22,810 nucleotides of DNA from Kofleriaceae bacterium (GCA_020633495.1 JACKDR010000049.1:1-22810), one strand, 5' to 3'; positions 1-11,944 are shown, counted from the stretch's first letter. Numbers and translations are program-made. Notes: generated from the letters alone by a model not told the origin.

Positions 1-111
1 CTCGGCGCGCCCGCCGCGTCGCACCTCGACGCCGTCGCCGCGCTGGCCGACGGCGATCCCGATCCCCGGGTCCGCATCGCCGCCCAGGCGGCGCTCTTGA
101 CCTCGACCTGA
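1..111 (+). CDS. C-terminal end of a HEAT-repeat protein (partial)
   Basis: Frame 1 is open from the first base and stops at TGA 109-111, giving the last 36 residues of a protein that begins outside the window. The visible piece (LGAPAASHLDAVAALADGD, then PDPRVRIAAQAAL) has the helix-turn-helix spacing and the DPDPRVR signature of a HEAT/PBS-lyase-type repeat. The same signature recurs many times in the kinase that starts 42 bases downstream, so the two genes may share ancestry or work together. No catalytic part is visible and nothing can be said about the missing N-terminus. Confidence 0.7.
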   Translation, partial: LGAPAASHLDAVAALADGDPDPRVRIAAQAALLTST

Positions 112-153
112 GCTCGCCGTTCACCGCCGCCCTCGCGCCCACCGAAGGAACGC

Positions 154-4361
<4,208 letters not shown>

Positions 4362-4365
<4 letters not shown>

Positions 4366-7148
4366 GGGCGCTGGTCCTGGCGCTGGCGTGCGCGGCCGCG
4401 ACCGCCGGCTGCACCGTCTTGACCAGCTTCGACCAGCCGGTGGAGCAGGGCGCGCAGTGCGGCGACGGCGTCGACAACGACGGCAACGGCCTGATGGACT
4501 GCCAGGAGGCGTCGTGCGCCGACGCCTGCGAGCGCTGCGGCGACGGCCACCCGGACGACGGCGAGCAGTGCGACGACGGCAACCAGGACGACACCGACGG
4601 CTGCCTCACCGGCTGCGTCCTGGCCCGGTGCGGCGACGGCCACGTCCAGGCCGGCGTCGAGACCTGCGACGACGGCAACGGCGACAACGGCGACGCCTGC
4701 CCCGACGGCGTCGGCGGCACCTGCGTCGACGCGTTCTGCGGTGACAGCTTCGTCGAGCTCGGCGTCGAGGAGTGCGACGACGGCAACGGCGAGCCCGGCG
4801 ACGGCTGCGAGCCCGGGACCTGCGTGGCGACCTGCGGCGGCGGCATCGCCGCCGACGGCCGCGCCTACGACCCCAGCACCGGCCACTGCTACCTCGGCTT
4901 CGCGGAGACGCTCGACGTCATCACCGCCAACGACGTGTGCATGGAGCTGGGCGGCTACCTCGCGGTCCCCGACGACGTCGGCGAGGACACGCTGATCCGC
5001 GCGGCGGCGCCGGCGTCGGCGTCGCTGGGCCTGGCCGACGGCGACCTCGACGGCGGCTACGGCTTCCGCCTGGTCACCGGCGATCTGCCGGCCAGCTACC
5101 TCAACTTCTCCAGCGGCCAGCCCGACGAGCCCCTCGACGCGTTGATCTGCGTCAGCTACGACGGCGACCTGCCGACCTGGCAGGACAACGACTGCGCGAC
5201 CGGCCGCCCCTACGTGTGCGAGCTCGAGCCGCAGCCCTGCGGTGACCTGGTCGTCCAGCCCGGCGAGGAGTGCGACGACGGCAACGCCGCCGACGGCGAC
5301 GGCTGCGACGCCAGCTGCGCCGACGAGGACGAGTGCGCCCTCGGTACCGACAACTGCGACCTCCACGCCACCTGCTTCAACCAGCCGTGGGCGCCGCAGC
5401 AGCCCGGCTTCACCTGCGAGTGCGACAGCGGCTACGTCGGCGACGGCGTCACCTGCACGCCGTCGGTGGTGGCGTTCACGCCGCTGCCGCCCGCGACGAT
5501 CTCGGGTGGCATGACCGACTGCACGACCGCGTTCGGCCAGGCCGGCCACAAGCTCGAGGTCGCGCCGGGCGGCGTGCTGTACGCGCTGATGCTGTGCGGC
5601 GGCGGCGACGTCTACGTCACCGAGAGCGGCGACGCCGGCCAGAGCTGGTCGAGCCCGACGGTGCTGGCCAGCGGCGCCGACGAGGCCACGGTGGTCGGCG
5701 TCCAGCCCGGCCGCACCGTGGTCGCGATGGCGCTGACGACCGGCGAGGTCGCGGTCCGGCAGACCCTCGACGGCGGCGCGACCTGGGAGCCGGCGCAGAC
5801 CGTCACCACCGACGTCGCCGGCGGCAGCGGCGTCGCCGCCGCGGTCAGCGGCGGCGAGGTGCTGATCGGGGTCACCAGCACCGCCGGCACGCTCGTCGTC
5901 CACCGCGCCACCGCCGCCGACCTGTCGTCGTTCGCCAGCGTCGACACCGTGACGTCGGTGTTCGGCAAGCTGCTGATCGACCCGCAGGCGCCGGGCAACG
6001 TGTGGGCGGTCGCCGACACCCCCGACTTCCAGCTGGCGCTGAGCACCGACGACGGCGCGTCGTTCGGCGTGGCCCACGCGCCGACCAGCGGCGGCCAGGC
6101 GTACTCGGACTGGGCGCTGCGCGGCGGCGGTCGCATCTACGTCACCGGCGACGCGCCCGAGGTCGACATCATCCAGGTCACCACCCCCGACGTCGCGACC
6201 GCGGTCACCGGGCTGGCCAACGCGGCGCCGCAGTCGCGCACGATCACCGCCGACGGCGCCGGCCACGCGATCGTCGCCCAGGCCGGCCTGTCCGGCGGCG
6301 TCGACGTCATCCGGCTGCCCGCCGGCGCGTCGGTCTTCGACGTGCCGGTGACGGTCGAGGCGGTCGGCGACTACCCGTCGATCGTGTCCTTGCCGGGCGG
6401 CGGGCTCGTCGCGGTCTCGTACACGGTCGCCGGCGAGATCCGGTTCGCGATCGTCGACCCCGCGACGTCGCCGCCGGCGGCGCTCGGGCTGATCCACCGG
6501 TGGTCGTTCGAGACCGGCTTCGCCGACGACGCCTACGGCTTCGCGGACGGCACCCTGTTCAACGGCGCCGCGATCGTCGGCGGCCGGCTGATCCTCGACG
6601 GCGTCGACGACTACCTGCGGACCTCGCCGATCGACGCGACGATCGGCGCCCGGACCCTGGTGGCGTGGGTCGCGGTCGACAACCTGGCGCAGCGCGGCGG
6701 CGGCGTCCTGACCCTCGAGGACCCGACGCCGGCCAACGACATCTTCGACGCGATCGTCTACGGCGAGGGCTTCGCCGGCGAGTGGTTCGTCGGCAGCGAC
6801 TTCGGCCAGCGCAGCAACTCCGCGCCGGTCGGCGTCGCCGAGACGGCGACGACGCCGACGCTGGTCATGCTGGCGTACGCCTACCAGCCCGACGGCACGA
6901 TCACGACCTACCGCGACGGCGTCGTCTACAAGGCGGCGTTCGCGCCGGGGCCGATGCAGACCTACGGCGCCGGCGTCGCCGACGTCCTGATCGGCGTCCG
7001 CCACGACGACGCGATCCTCTCCACCGGCACCCCGACGGGCACGGATCCGTACCTGGCGGGGCAGGTCGAGGACGCCCGCATCTACGACCACGCGCTGTCG
7101 CTGGCCGAGATCCAGGCCCTGGTCAGCGCCGGGCCGAACGGGCTGTAG
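4362..7148 (+). CDS. Multidomain Cys-rich lipoprotein (DUF4215, C-type lectin, EGF, propeller, LamG)
   Basis: GTG 4362 overlaps the kinase stop (GTGA) and has GGAGG at 4351-4355, so translation is coupled. The first 17 residues form a lipoprotein signal ending TAGC, with Cys17 as the likely lipidated residue. Domains in order: a CGDGVDNDGNG motif (about 34), DUF4215/Myxococcus Cys-rich repeats with CGDG and CDDGN signatures (about 60-160), a C-type lectin-like domain (about 166-289, ending WQDNDCATGRPYVCEL), another DUF4215 unit (about 292-319), a calcium-binding-type EGF domain starting DECALGTDNC (about 321-366), a propeller with BNR-like turns such as SGDAGQSW and DGGATW (about 370-705), and a LamG/concanavalin-like domain (about 709-928, RWSFE and LDGVDDYLRT). 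Such mosaics act at the cell surface in adhesion or carbohydrate binding. The kinase may sense or control it, but that is inference from coupling alone. Confidence 0.92.
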
Positions 7149-7153
7149 CCGCG

Positions 7154-7192
7154 GCGGCCGGGCCGTGCGTCGTCGCGGCCGCCACCGGCCGC
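7154..7192 (+). terminator. Possible stem-loop after the lipoprotein gene
   Basis: Perfect 8-base arms GCGGCCGG (7154-7161) and CCGGCCGC (7185-7192) flank a 23-base GC-rich loop, six bases after the lipoprotein stop. There is no T-run, so this is at best a weak or factor-dependent terminator. Chance pairing is common at this GC content. Confidence 0.3.
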
Positions 7193-7211
7193 GGCGGCGC
7201 GGCGCCTCGTG

Positions 7212-7217
7212 TACCAT
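7212..7217 (+). promoter_or_regulatory. Possible -10 box for the propeller gene
   Basis: TACCAT matches four of six positions of the sigma-70 -10 consensus. It lies 30 bases before ATG 7248, leaving room for a leader with the GGGGGA ribosome-binding site at 7234-7239. No -35 box is recognisable. Confidence 0.3.
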
Positions 7218-7247
7218 CGACCGTAGACCGAACGGGGGAACCATCAC

Positions 7248-8075
7248 ATGGGCTGGTCCAACTGGGAGGACAAGGGGGGCGTCCTGAGCTCGGCGCCCGC
7301 CGCATCCTCGATGAGCAAGAAGCGTCTCGACGTGTTCGCGCGCGGCCCCGACGGGGCCATGTGGCACACCTGGTTCGACGGCGGCTGGCAGGGCTGGGAG
7401 AGCCTCGGCCACCCGATGCACGGCCAGCTGGCCGACGCGCCGGCGGCGGTGTCGTGGGGCGACGACCGGATCGACTGCTTCATCCGCACGCAGATCAACG
7501 GCCTGTCGCACAAGTACTGGAACGGCTCCAAGTGGAGCGCGTGGGAGGAGCTGCCGGGCGCGGTGATCACGACGCCGGTGGCGGTGTCGTCGTGGGGCAG
7601 CCGGCGCCTCGACGTCTTCACCCGCGGCCCCAACGCGCACCTGTGGCACCTGCGGTTCGACGACGGCTGGAAGGGCTGGGAGGATCAGGGCCACCCGATG
7701 GCCGGCGTGCTCCAGGACCAGCCCGCCGCGGTGTCGTGGGGGCACAAGCGCATCGACGTGTTCTGCCGCGGCCCCAACAACACGCTGTGGCACAAGTACT
7801 ACGACGGCAGCTGGAGCGCGTGGGAGGACCTGGGCGGCGTCCTGACCTCGGCGCCGACGGTGTCGTCGTGGGGCGGCAAGCGCCTCGACGTCTTCGTCAA
7901 GGGACCGGACCACGCGCTGTGGCACCGCTACTACGACGGCAGCTGGAGCGGCTGGGAGAGCCAGGGCGGCCAGCTCGTCGATCATCCGACCGCGGTGTCG
8001 TGGGGCGGCGATCGCATCGACATCTTCGTGCGCGGGCCGAACAACACGCTGCTGCACAAGTACTTCCGCGGCTGA
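7248..8075 (+). CDS. Six-repeat lectin-like beta-propeller (DUF346/PLL-type repeats)
   Basis: ATG 7248 is preceded by GGGGGA. The 275-residue protein consists entirely of six repeats of about 44-48 residues, each running W-x-x-WE near its start, then AVSWG, then a (R/K)(L/I)DVFxRGPxxxLWHKYYDG block. The protein begins GWSNWE and ends KYFRG, so the first strand supplies the WxxW missing from the last repeat. This is the velcro closure expected of a complete six-bladed propeller. The repeats resemble Pfam DUF346 and the bacterial PLL-type fucose/sugar-binding lectins (recognised by eye). PLL itself is described as seven-bladed; six blades recall AAL/RSL-type fucolectins. There is no signal peptide or anchor, so it is cytoplasmic, released by lysis or exported by a non-Sec route. 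Ligand unknown. Confidence 0.88.
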   Translation: MGWSNWEDKGGVLSSAPAASSMSKKRLDVFARGPDGAMWHTWFDGGWQGWESLGHPMHGQLADAPAAVSWGDDRIDCFIRTQINGLSHKYWNGSKWSAWEELPGAVITTPVAVSSWGSRRLDVFTRGPNAHLWHLRFDDGWKGWEDQGHPMAGVLQDQPAAVSWGHKRIDVFCRGPNNTLWHKYYDGSWSAWEDLGGVLTSAPTVSSWGGKRLDVFVKGPDHALWHRYYDGSWSGWESQGGQLVDHPTAVSWGGDRIDIFVRGPNNTLLHKYFRG

Positions 8076-8116
8076 CGCGCGGGGCGGCGTGGCGCGGCGC
8101 GGCGCGGCTGACGCGC
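8067..8116 (+). repeat. 14-base direct repeat spanning the propeller stop codon
   Basis: CGCGGCTGACGCGC occurs at 8067-8080, where it contains the TGA stop of the propeller gene, and again at 8103-8116. The 22 bases between are a simple GGCGC-type run. A local slippage duplication is the likely origin. Confidence 0.6.
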
Positions 8117-8379
8117 CGGAGACCAGATCCATGACGGGCGGTGGGGAGACCGCGAGCCGCCGGCCCGGGTCCTGCCGCGAGCGCGGGGGGAGCCTCCGCC
8201 GGCTCAGACAGTCCTCGCGTGGTGAGCGCGCGGCCGGTGGTGGTGGAGCGGGCGGCGACGCAGTCGTGTGGTCGCGCGGGCCCGCTGCGGAACTCGCCGG
8301 CGGAGGCCCCCCCGCGCTCGCGTCACCCGTGCCGGCGTGACGTGCCGCGGGCGCGATGACGATCGAGCTCCCTTCGCTC

Positions 8380-8430
8380 ACGCCGCGCGGAGCCCGAGCG
8401 GCGAAGCCGCGAGGGCGCAGTCGAGGCGGC
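8380..8430. repeat. REP-like intergenic element with hairpin
   Basis: The segment contains GCGGC-GAA-GCCGC (8398-8410), a short stem with a GAA loop, followed by GAGGGCGCAGTCGAGG. Its style resembles small dispersed intergenic repeats of GC-rich bacteria. Only one copy is present here, so the repeat status is inference. Confidence 0.3.
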
Positions 8431-8463
8431 GGGCGGCGGCCGATCGCGGTGGGCGGTGCGGGG

Positions 8464-8817
8464 TCAGTCGGCCCAGTGGCCGAGGGCGCCCAGGAGGCTG
8501 CTGATGCCCCGGGCGCTGGGGCTGGCGTCGCTGGAGCTGGCGGCGCCTGCGGCGGCGCCGGCGCCGACCCTGCCCGGGACGCCGGCGAGGGCGCCGGAGA
8601 AGATGCCCGCGTTGCCCGCGTCGGCCGACGCGGCCGAGAGCGACACGGCGGCGGGGTCGAGTGGCACCGGGGCGCCCTCGATCATCAGCTGCACCGGGTT
8701 GTACGGCCGGGCAGGCTGCGGCGAGTGCAGCGGGCCGCCCCGTCGGGGAAGACGCCGGGCGGGACGGGTTCCGCGTTGGCGAACACACCCCAGGATGTCG
8801 TGCTGGTTGGTTGCAGG
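8464..8817 (-). pseudogene. Possible decayed gene remnant, reverse strand
   Basis: Read on the reverse strand, one frame gives RPYNPVQLMIEGAPVPLDP followed by AAVSLSAASADAGNAG and ends in a stop at 8464-8466. Just upstream the coherent text moves between frames: NQHDILG in the first, VFANAEPVPPGVFPDGAA in another, then back to PLHSPQPARPYN. Joined, they read like ordinary protein, whereas each single frame alone is Arg-rich. This suggests the C-terminal end of a gene damaged by small indels. No family is recognised and no start was found (a TGA lies at 8818-8820 in this frame). A short intact gene starting at GTG 8694 (76 residues) is the alternative. Confidence 0.25.
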
Positions 8818-8869
8818 TCAACGCGATTCTTCGGAGCAGCAGCGGGTGGATCGATGCGGCCGTGGGCCG

Positions 8870-8875
8870 GATACT
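8870..8875 (+). promoter_or_regulatory. Possible -10 box close to the start of the 8882 gene
   Basis: GATACT matches four of six positions of the -10 consensus and ends six bases before ATG 8882. This is the spacing expected for a leaderless transcript. No clear -35 box or good ribosome-binding site accompanies it. Confidence 0.3.
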
Positions 8876-8881
8876 CGGGGC

Positions 8882-9379
8882 ATGTACCGGTTCCTCAAGG
8901 ACAGCGTCATGCCGGCTCTGGTGCTCCCGTTCGAGAGCCTGGCGAACTGGCGCGGCGACGGGATCTCGCCCGGGTTCGACAAGAGTGACTTCGAGCGGGC
9001 GTGCGACGCCAGCGTCGGCGCCGCGGTCGCGGTGGGTGACAAGCAGGCGTTCACGATCTGCAACAACGTCATCGAGCCCGCGCCCTACGGCATCGTGGTC
9101 TTCAACGACCGCTACGTGGTGGTGGTCGGGTGCGCCGAGCACGACGAGGATCGCCTCCTCGGACACATCAACGACCGGGGCCGGGCCAAGCTGCTCGGCC
9201 AGCTCGATCTGAGCGCGTCGGGCAAGCTCGCCGTGATCGATCCCGGCTGCGCCGGCGCCGAGCTCGACGGCGCCGACGAGTCGAAGCTCTACGTGCGCGC
9301 GATGGCGCCCGGCGTCTACAACGTGCGCCACTACGAGATCATCGACCAGTACAGCTTCCTGATCATCGATCAGGTCTGA
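8882..9379 (+). CDS. Hypothetical protein, 165 residues, weakly Imm21-like
   Basis: ATG 8882 is chosen because the open frame upstream is low-quality sequence, while from MYRFLKDS onward the protein looks normal, with mixed hydrophobic and charged residues and few Arg runs. It is a soluble alpha/beta protein without signal peptide or membrane segment. The N-terminal part, ALVLPFESLANWRGDG then SDFERACDASVGAAVAVGD, recalls by eye the start of immunity protein family Imm21 (hydrophobic strand, WxG, DYxRAC). This is a weak resemblance, not an assignment. The second half has strand-rich text (YGIVVFNDRYVVVVGC) and ends YSFLIIDQV. Its stop is two bases before the next ATG, so the two genes are almost certainly one operon. 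Confidence 0.8.
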   Translation: MYRFLKDSVMPALVLPFESLANWRGDGISPGFDKSDFERACDASVGAAVAVGDKQAFTICNNVIEPAPYGIVVFNDRYVVVVGCAEHDEDRLLGHINDRGRAKLLGQLDLSASGKLAVIDPGCAGAELDGADESKLYVRAMAPGVYNVRHYEIIDQYSFLIIDQV

Positions 9380-9381
9380 CG

Positions 9382-9993
9382 ATGGAGCTGCTACCGGACT
9401 GGCCGGCGCCGCGGTCGTGGGCGCCGGGCGACGCCGCCGACGCGTTCGCGACGTTCGGCGCCTACCGCGTCGCCGGCGCGGGGCACGTCGGCGAGCTGCG
9501 CCCGCGCTCGATCGCCGACGCGACGCTGGCCGCGACCACGACGCTCTTCGAGGTCCTCCACCAGGTGCCGCTGGACGGCGCGCCGCGGCGCCGCCTCGAG
9601 GACGCCGTCGCTGCGCTCCGCGACGGCCGCGGCGCCGACCCCGCGGTGCACGTCGCGGCCGCGTTCGACGTCTCCCAGGACGAGTTCGTCCGCGCCTTCA
9701 CGGCGGCCGCGGCGGCGCCCGCGCGGCCGGTCCGGACCCTCGCGAAGTTGAAGTCGGACCTGCGGTTCTGGACCGCCAACGACGATCTCGACGGCGCCCG
9801 GATCGGCGCCGCCCTGACCTGGCTCGATCGCCTGATGGGGCTGCGCCACGGCTACCAGCTGCCCGGCACGATGGCGGCCGCGATCACCGCGCTCGTCGAC
9901 GGCGCGCGCGGCCAGCCGCACCGGCAGGTCCGCCACCGCGTCGAGGATCTGGTCGACCGGATCCTGCACTCGCGCGCCGCCACCTGGCAGTGA
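9382..9993 (+). CDS. Hypothetical helical protein, 203 residues
   Basis: ATG 9382 lies two bases after the stop of the 8882 gene (TGACGATG), and the frame runs to TGA 9991-9993. The protein is predicted from its composition to be mainly helical and soluble, with no signal peptide or membrane segment. An acidic/aromatic N-terminus (MELLPDWPAPRSWAPGDAAD) leads into Ala-rich helices, and a distinctive central block reads LKSDLRFWTANDDLDGARIG. I do not recognise a family. Tight coupling with the weakly Imm21-like gene suggests the two act together, but partner, target and pathway are unknown. A toxin/immunity role is possible only as a hypothesis. Confidence 0.75.
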   Translation: MELLPDWPAPRSWAPGDAADAFATFGAYRVAGAGHVGELRPRSIADATLAATTTLFEVLHQVPLDGAPRRRLEDAVAALRDGRGADPAVHVAAAFDVSQDEFVRAFTAAAAAPARPVRTLAKLKSDLRFWTANDDLDGARIGAALTWLDRLMGLRHGYQLPGTMAAAITALVDGARGQPHRQVRHRVEDLVDRILHSRAATWQ

Positions 9994-10017
9994 GCGGGCA
10001 GGGCCCCGAAACGACCG

Positions 10018-10053
10018 ACGGCCGGTGCCCGCGCTCGCGTGGCAACCGGCCGT
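10018..10053. terminator. Strong hairpin between the 9382 gene and the tRNA
   Basis: Perfect 9-base arms ACGGCCGGT (10018-10026) and ACCGGCCGT (10045-10053) enclose an 18-base loop. It lies between the convergent 9382 gene and tRNA-Val. On the tRNA strand it is followed by the weak T-rich tract CGGTCGTTTCGG, so it may end tRNA transcription. Bidirectional use is plausible. Confidence 0.45.
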
Positions 10054-10073
10054 GTGGACTCGAGAATCCGTCG

Positions 10074-10145
10074 TGGGCGCTGTAGGGATCGAACCTACGA
10101 CTTTCACCGTGTGAAGGTGACACTCTTCCGCTGAGTTAAGCGCCC
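10074..10145 (-). tRNA. tRNA-Val (anticodon CAC)
   Basis: The reverse strand folds into a full 72-base cloverleaf. The acceptor arms GGGCGCT/AGCGCCC pair perfectly, the D stem is ACTC/GAGT with a GG-containing loop, the anticodon stem is TCACC/GGTGA with loop TTCACAC, and the T arm is GTAGG-TTCGATC-CCTAC. Loop positions 34-36 are CAC, which reads the Val codon GUG; the discriminator A fits valine. CCA is not encoded and must be added by nucleotidyltransferase. GUG and GUC dominate Val codons in this GC-rich genome. Confidence 0.95.
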
Positions 10146-10157
10146 GGAAGGCCAACG

Positions 10158-10186
10158 CTTGTACCGGAGGCGGCCGGACCTGTCAA
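10158..10186 (-). promoter_or_regulatory. Sigma-70 promoter of tRNA-Val
   Basis: On the reverse strand TTGACA (10181-10186) is followed by exactly 17 bases and then TACAAG (10158-10163). The -10 box ends 12 bases before the mature tRNA 5' end. The -35 is a perfect match and the spacing is ideal, as expected for a highly expressed stable RNA. Confidence 0.85.
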
Positions 10187-10248
10187 GGCGGGGCAACCGC
10201 CCGACATCACCCGGGTTCGGTATGGGAGCGTACCGACGACATTGTGGT

Positions 10249-10270
10249 TGATACAACTACAGGTAGTTGT
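10249..10270 (+). promoter_or_regulatory. Extended -10 promoter overlapped by an 18-base palindrome (probable operator)
   Basis: ACAACTAC-AG-GTAGTTGT (10253-10270) is a perfect inverted repeat with 8-base arms in an unusually AT-rich pocket. It overlaps an extended -10 box, TG-A-TACAAC (10249-10257). Transcription would start near 10264, and the lipoprotein ATG is at 10287. The position fits a repressor-binding site; a leader hairpin is the alternative. Confidence 0.5.
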
Positions 10271-10286
10271 GCAGGGTGCCACCCCG

Positions 10287-11561
10287 ATGCGCTCCACCCT
10301 GCTCGTCAGCCTCCTCGTCCTCTCGTTCGCGCCGGCCTGTGGCGGCGGCACCGACGCCTCCGGCCCAGGCGATGGCGGCGCCGACCCGGGCCTCGACGAG
10401 GACCTCGACGGCGACGGCTTCACGCCGCGCACCGGCGACTGCGACGACCACGACGACGACACCTACCCCGGCGCGGTCGAGCAGGCCGACGGCGTCGACA
10501 ACGACTGCGACGGCGTCATCGACGACGATCTGCCCGAGGTCGACGACGACGGCGACGGCTACAGCAACGTCGAGGGCGACTGCGACGACACCGAGCCGCT
10601 GGTCAACCCGGGCTCGGTCGAGGTCGACGTCACGATCGACGACGACGGCGACGTCGTGCCCGAGGGCGTCGACAACGACTGCGACGGCCAGATCGACGAG
10701 GGCAACGCGCCGTGCGACGCCACGCTCACCGGCCAGAGCGCCGAGGACTTCGGCCGCGCCGTCGAGCTGTGCGGCGACTGGCTGCAGGGCGCGGAGTTCT
10801 CGGTCGGCGTCCCTGCCACCCAGCGCGCGATCAAGCGCCACTTCGGCTCGGTCTACACGCCGCACGCCGGCGCGGTCATGGCGGTGCTGTCCACCGGCCT
10901 GGCCCGGGACGCCGGTGACCCCGGCTGGGTCAACCCGTCGGACGGCACCGCGACCGGCGGCCCCAGCCACGCCCACCCGCTGCCGCAGGGCGACCCGGGC
11001 GACGGCTGCGGCGCCGCCGATCCAGCGACCGTCAACGACTACGTCTCGCTCACCTTCACGATCGAGGTGCCGAGCAACGCCCAGGCCGTGGCCTACGACT
11101 TCAACTTCATGTCGGCGGAGTTCCCCCGGTGGGTGTGCTCGGACTACGACGACACCTTCCTGGCGATCCTCGACTCGTCGCAGTTCCACGGCAACATCTC
11201 GTTCGACGACGCCGGCCGCCCGGTCACGATCAACGTCGGCTTCTTCGACGTCTGCCAGCCCGGCGCCGGGCCGGCGTGCACCGGCGCGGCCGAGCTGGCC
11301 GGCACCGGGTTCCAGAGCTACGGCGGCACCGGCTGGCTGCACACGATCGCGCCGGTGCCCCCGGGGGAGACCATCACGCTGACGTTCCACCTGTTCGACG
11401 AGGGCGACTCGATCTGGGACTCGCTGGTGCTGATCGACAACTTCCAGTGGCTCGGCGTCCCGGTCGACGGCCCGATCACCGTCGATCGCGAGGTCGCCGC
11501 CGACGTCGAGGCCGACCTGGCGCGCGGCCTGTCGACCGCCGAGCTGCGCGCCCGCTACTGA
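10287..11561 (+). CDS. Choice-of-anchor-L lipoprotein with MopE-type metal-binding motifs
   Basis: ATG 10287 is chosen because it begins a good lipoprotein signal (MRSTLLVSLLVLSFAPAC, Cys18 lipidated) and has AGGG about 11 bases before it. Residues about 38-82 and 83-140 are two Asp-rich segments of the MopE/putative metal-binding motif type (DLDGDGF, GDCDDHDDDTYPGA, GVDNDCDG), likely to bind calcium. The rest (about 150-405) matches the choice-of-anchor-L domain, a beta-rich surface domain recognised from FNFMSAEFPRWVCSDYDDTF and INVGFFDVC. Total length is 424 residues. The protein is expected in the outer membrane or on the surface, with an unproven adhesion or sorting role. It is transcribed divergently from tRNA-Val. 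Its stop overlaps the reverse VOC gene by seven bases, so the two are convergent. Confidence 0.9.
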   Translation: MRSTLLVSLLVLSFAPACGGGTDASGPGDGGADPGLDEDLDGDGFTPRTGDCDDHDDDTYPGAVEQADGVDNDCDGVIDDDLPEVDDDGDGYSNVEGDCDDTEPLVNPGSVEVDVTIDDDGDVVPEGVDNDCDGQIDEGNAPCDATLTGQSAEDFGRAVELCGDWLQGAEFSVGVPATQRAIKRHFGSVYTPHAGAVMAVLSTGLARDAGDPGWVNPSDGTATGGPSHAHPLPQGDPGDGCGAADPATVNDYVSLTFTIEVPSNAQAVAYDFNFMSAEFPRWVCSDYDDTFLAILDSSQFHGNISFDDAGRPVTINVGFFDVCQPGAGPACTGAAELAGTGFQSYGGTGWLHTIAPVPPGETITLTFHLFDEGDSIWDSLVLIDNFQWLGVPVDGPITVDREVAADVEADLARGLSTAELRARY

Positions 11562-11929
11562 GCGGGCGCGGCGATCTGGAAGACGTTGCCCTCGGGGTCG
11601 ACGCCGTCGCACCGGCGCGGATCGCGGGGCGGGTCCATGATCGCGCCGTGGGCCTCGAGCCGGGCCCGCGTCGCGGCCAGGTCGGTGGTGGTGAAGATGA
11701 GCTTGATCGGCGTGTCGTCCCGGCGCACCGGCGGCGTCGCGAGCTCGATCGTCGCGGCGATCGCCGCGGGGATCGCGTGCAGCGCCAGGGTCGCGCCGCC
11801 GTCGCCCAGGACCGCCCAGCCGTCGGCGCGCTCGCGCACGGGCAGGCCGAGGCCGTCGCGGTAGAACGCCAGCAGGCGGTCGAGGTCGCACGCGTACACG
11901 AGCGCGGTGGCGAGGATCGGGGCCGGCAT
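11555..11929 (-). CDS. VOC/glyoxalase-family protein
   Basis: This 124-residue protein has the size and pattern of a single VOC-fold subunit (glyoxalase/bleomycin-resistance/dioxygenase superfamily). It has an N-terminal strand ATALVYACDLDRLLAFYRD, the GLGLPV turn typical of the family, a second half IKLIFTTTDLAATRARLEAHG, and a closing DPEGNVFQI. VOC proteins dimerise and use metal to act on small molecules or to bind drugs; His, Gln and Glu positions are too variable to name a substrate. ATG 11929 has no Shine-Dalgarno but has TACGCT nine bases upstream, so it may be leaderless. It ends within the 3' end of the convergent lipoprotein gene (seven-base overlap), leaving no room for a terminator. 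Confidence 0.88.
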   Translation of the reverse strand: MPAPILATALVYACDLDRLLAFYRDGLGLPVRERADGWAVLGDGGATLALHAIPAAIAATIELATPPVRRDDTPIKLIFTTTDLAATRARLEAHGAIMDPPRDPRRCDGVDPEGNVFQIAAPAQ

Positions 11930-11938
11930 CGCGTCGCC

Positions 11939-11944
11939 AGCGTA
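11939..11944 (-). promoter_or_regulatory. Possible -10 box of the VOC gene
   Basis: TACGCT on the reverse strand ends nine bases before ATG 11929, and no ribosome-binding site lies between. No -35 box is clear. Fits a leaderless start. Confidence 0.3.

Larger units (their letters stand above)
8076..8881. other. 806-base stretch without a convincing intact gene
   Basis: Open frames here are short, Arg/Pro/Ala-rich and lack start signals or recognisable domains, so I do not call a gene. The stretch holds the second copy of a 14-base direct repeat, a REP-like GC-rich segment near 8380-8430, a possible decayed reverse-strand gene (8464-8817), and the upstream region of the gene at 8882. This is the longest gene-poor stretch in an otherwise tightly packed window. 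Confidence 0.6.

Noticed and set aside
8378..9331. 317-residue reverse open frame opposite the 8882 gene
   Set aside because: Over 8882-9331 it mirrors the forward gene, and the rest is Arg/Gly/Gln-rich; only a part in a different frame (8464-8817) has protein-like text.
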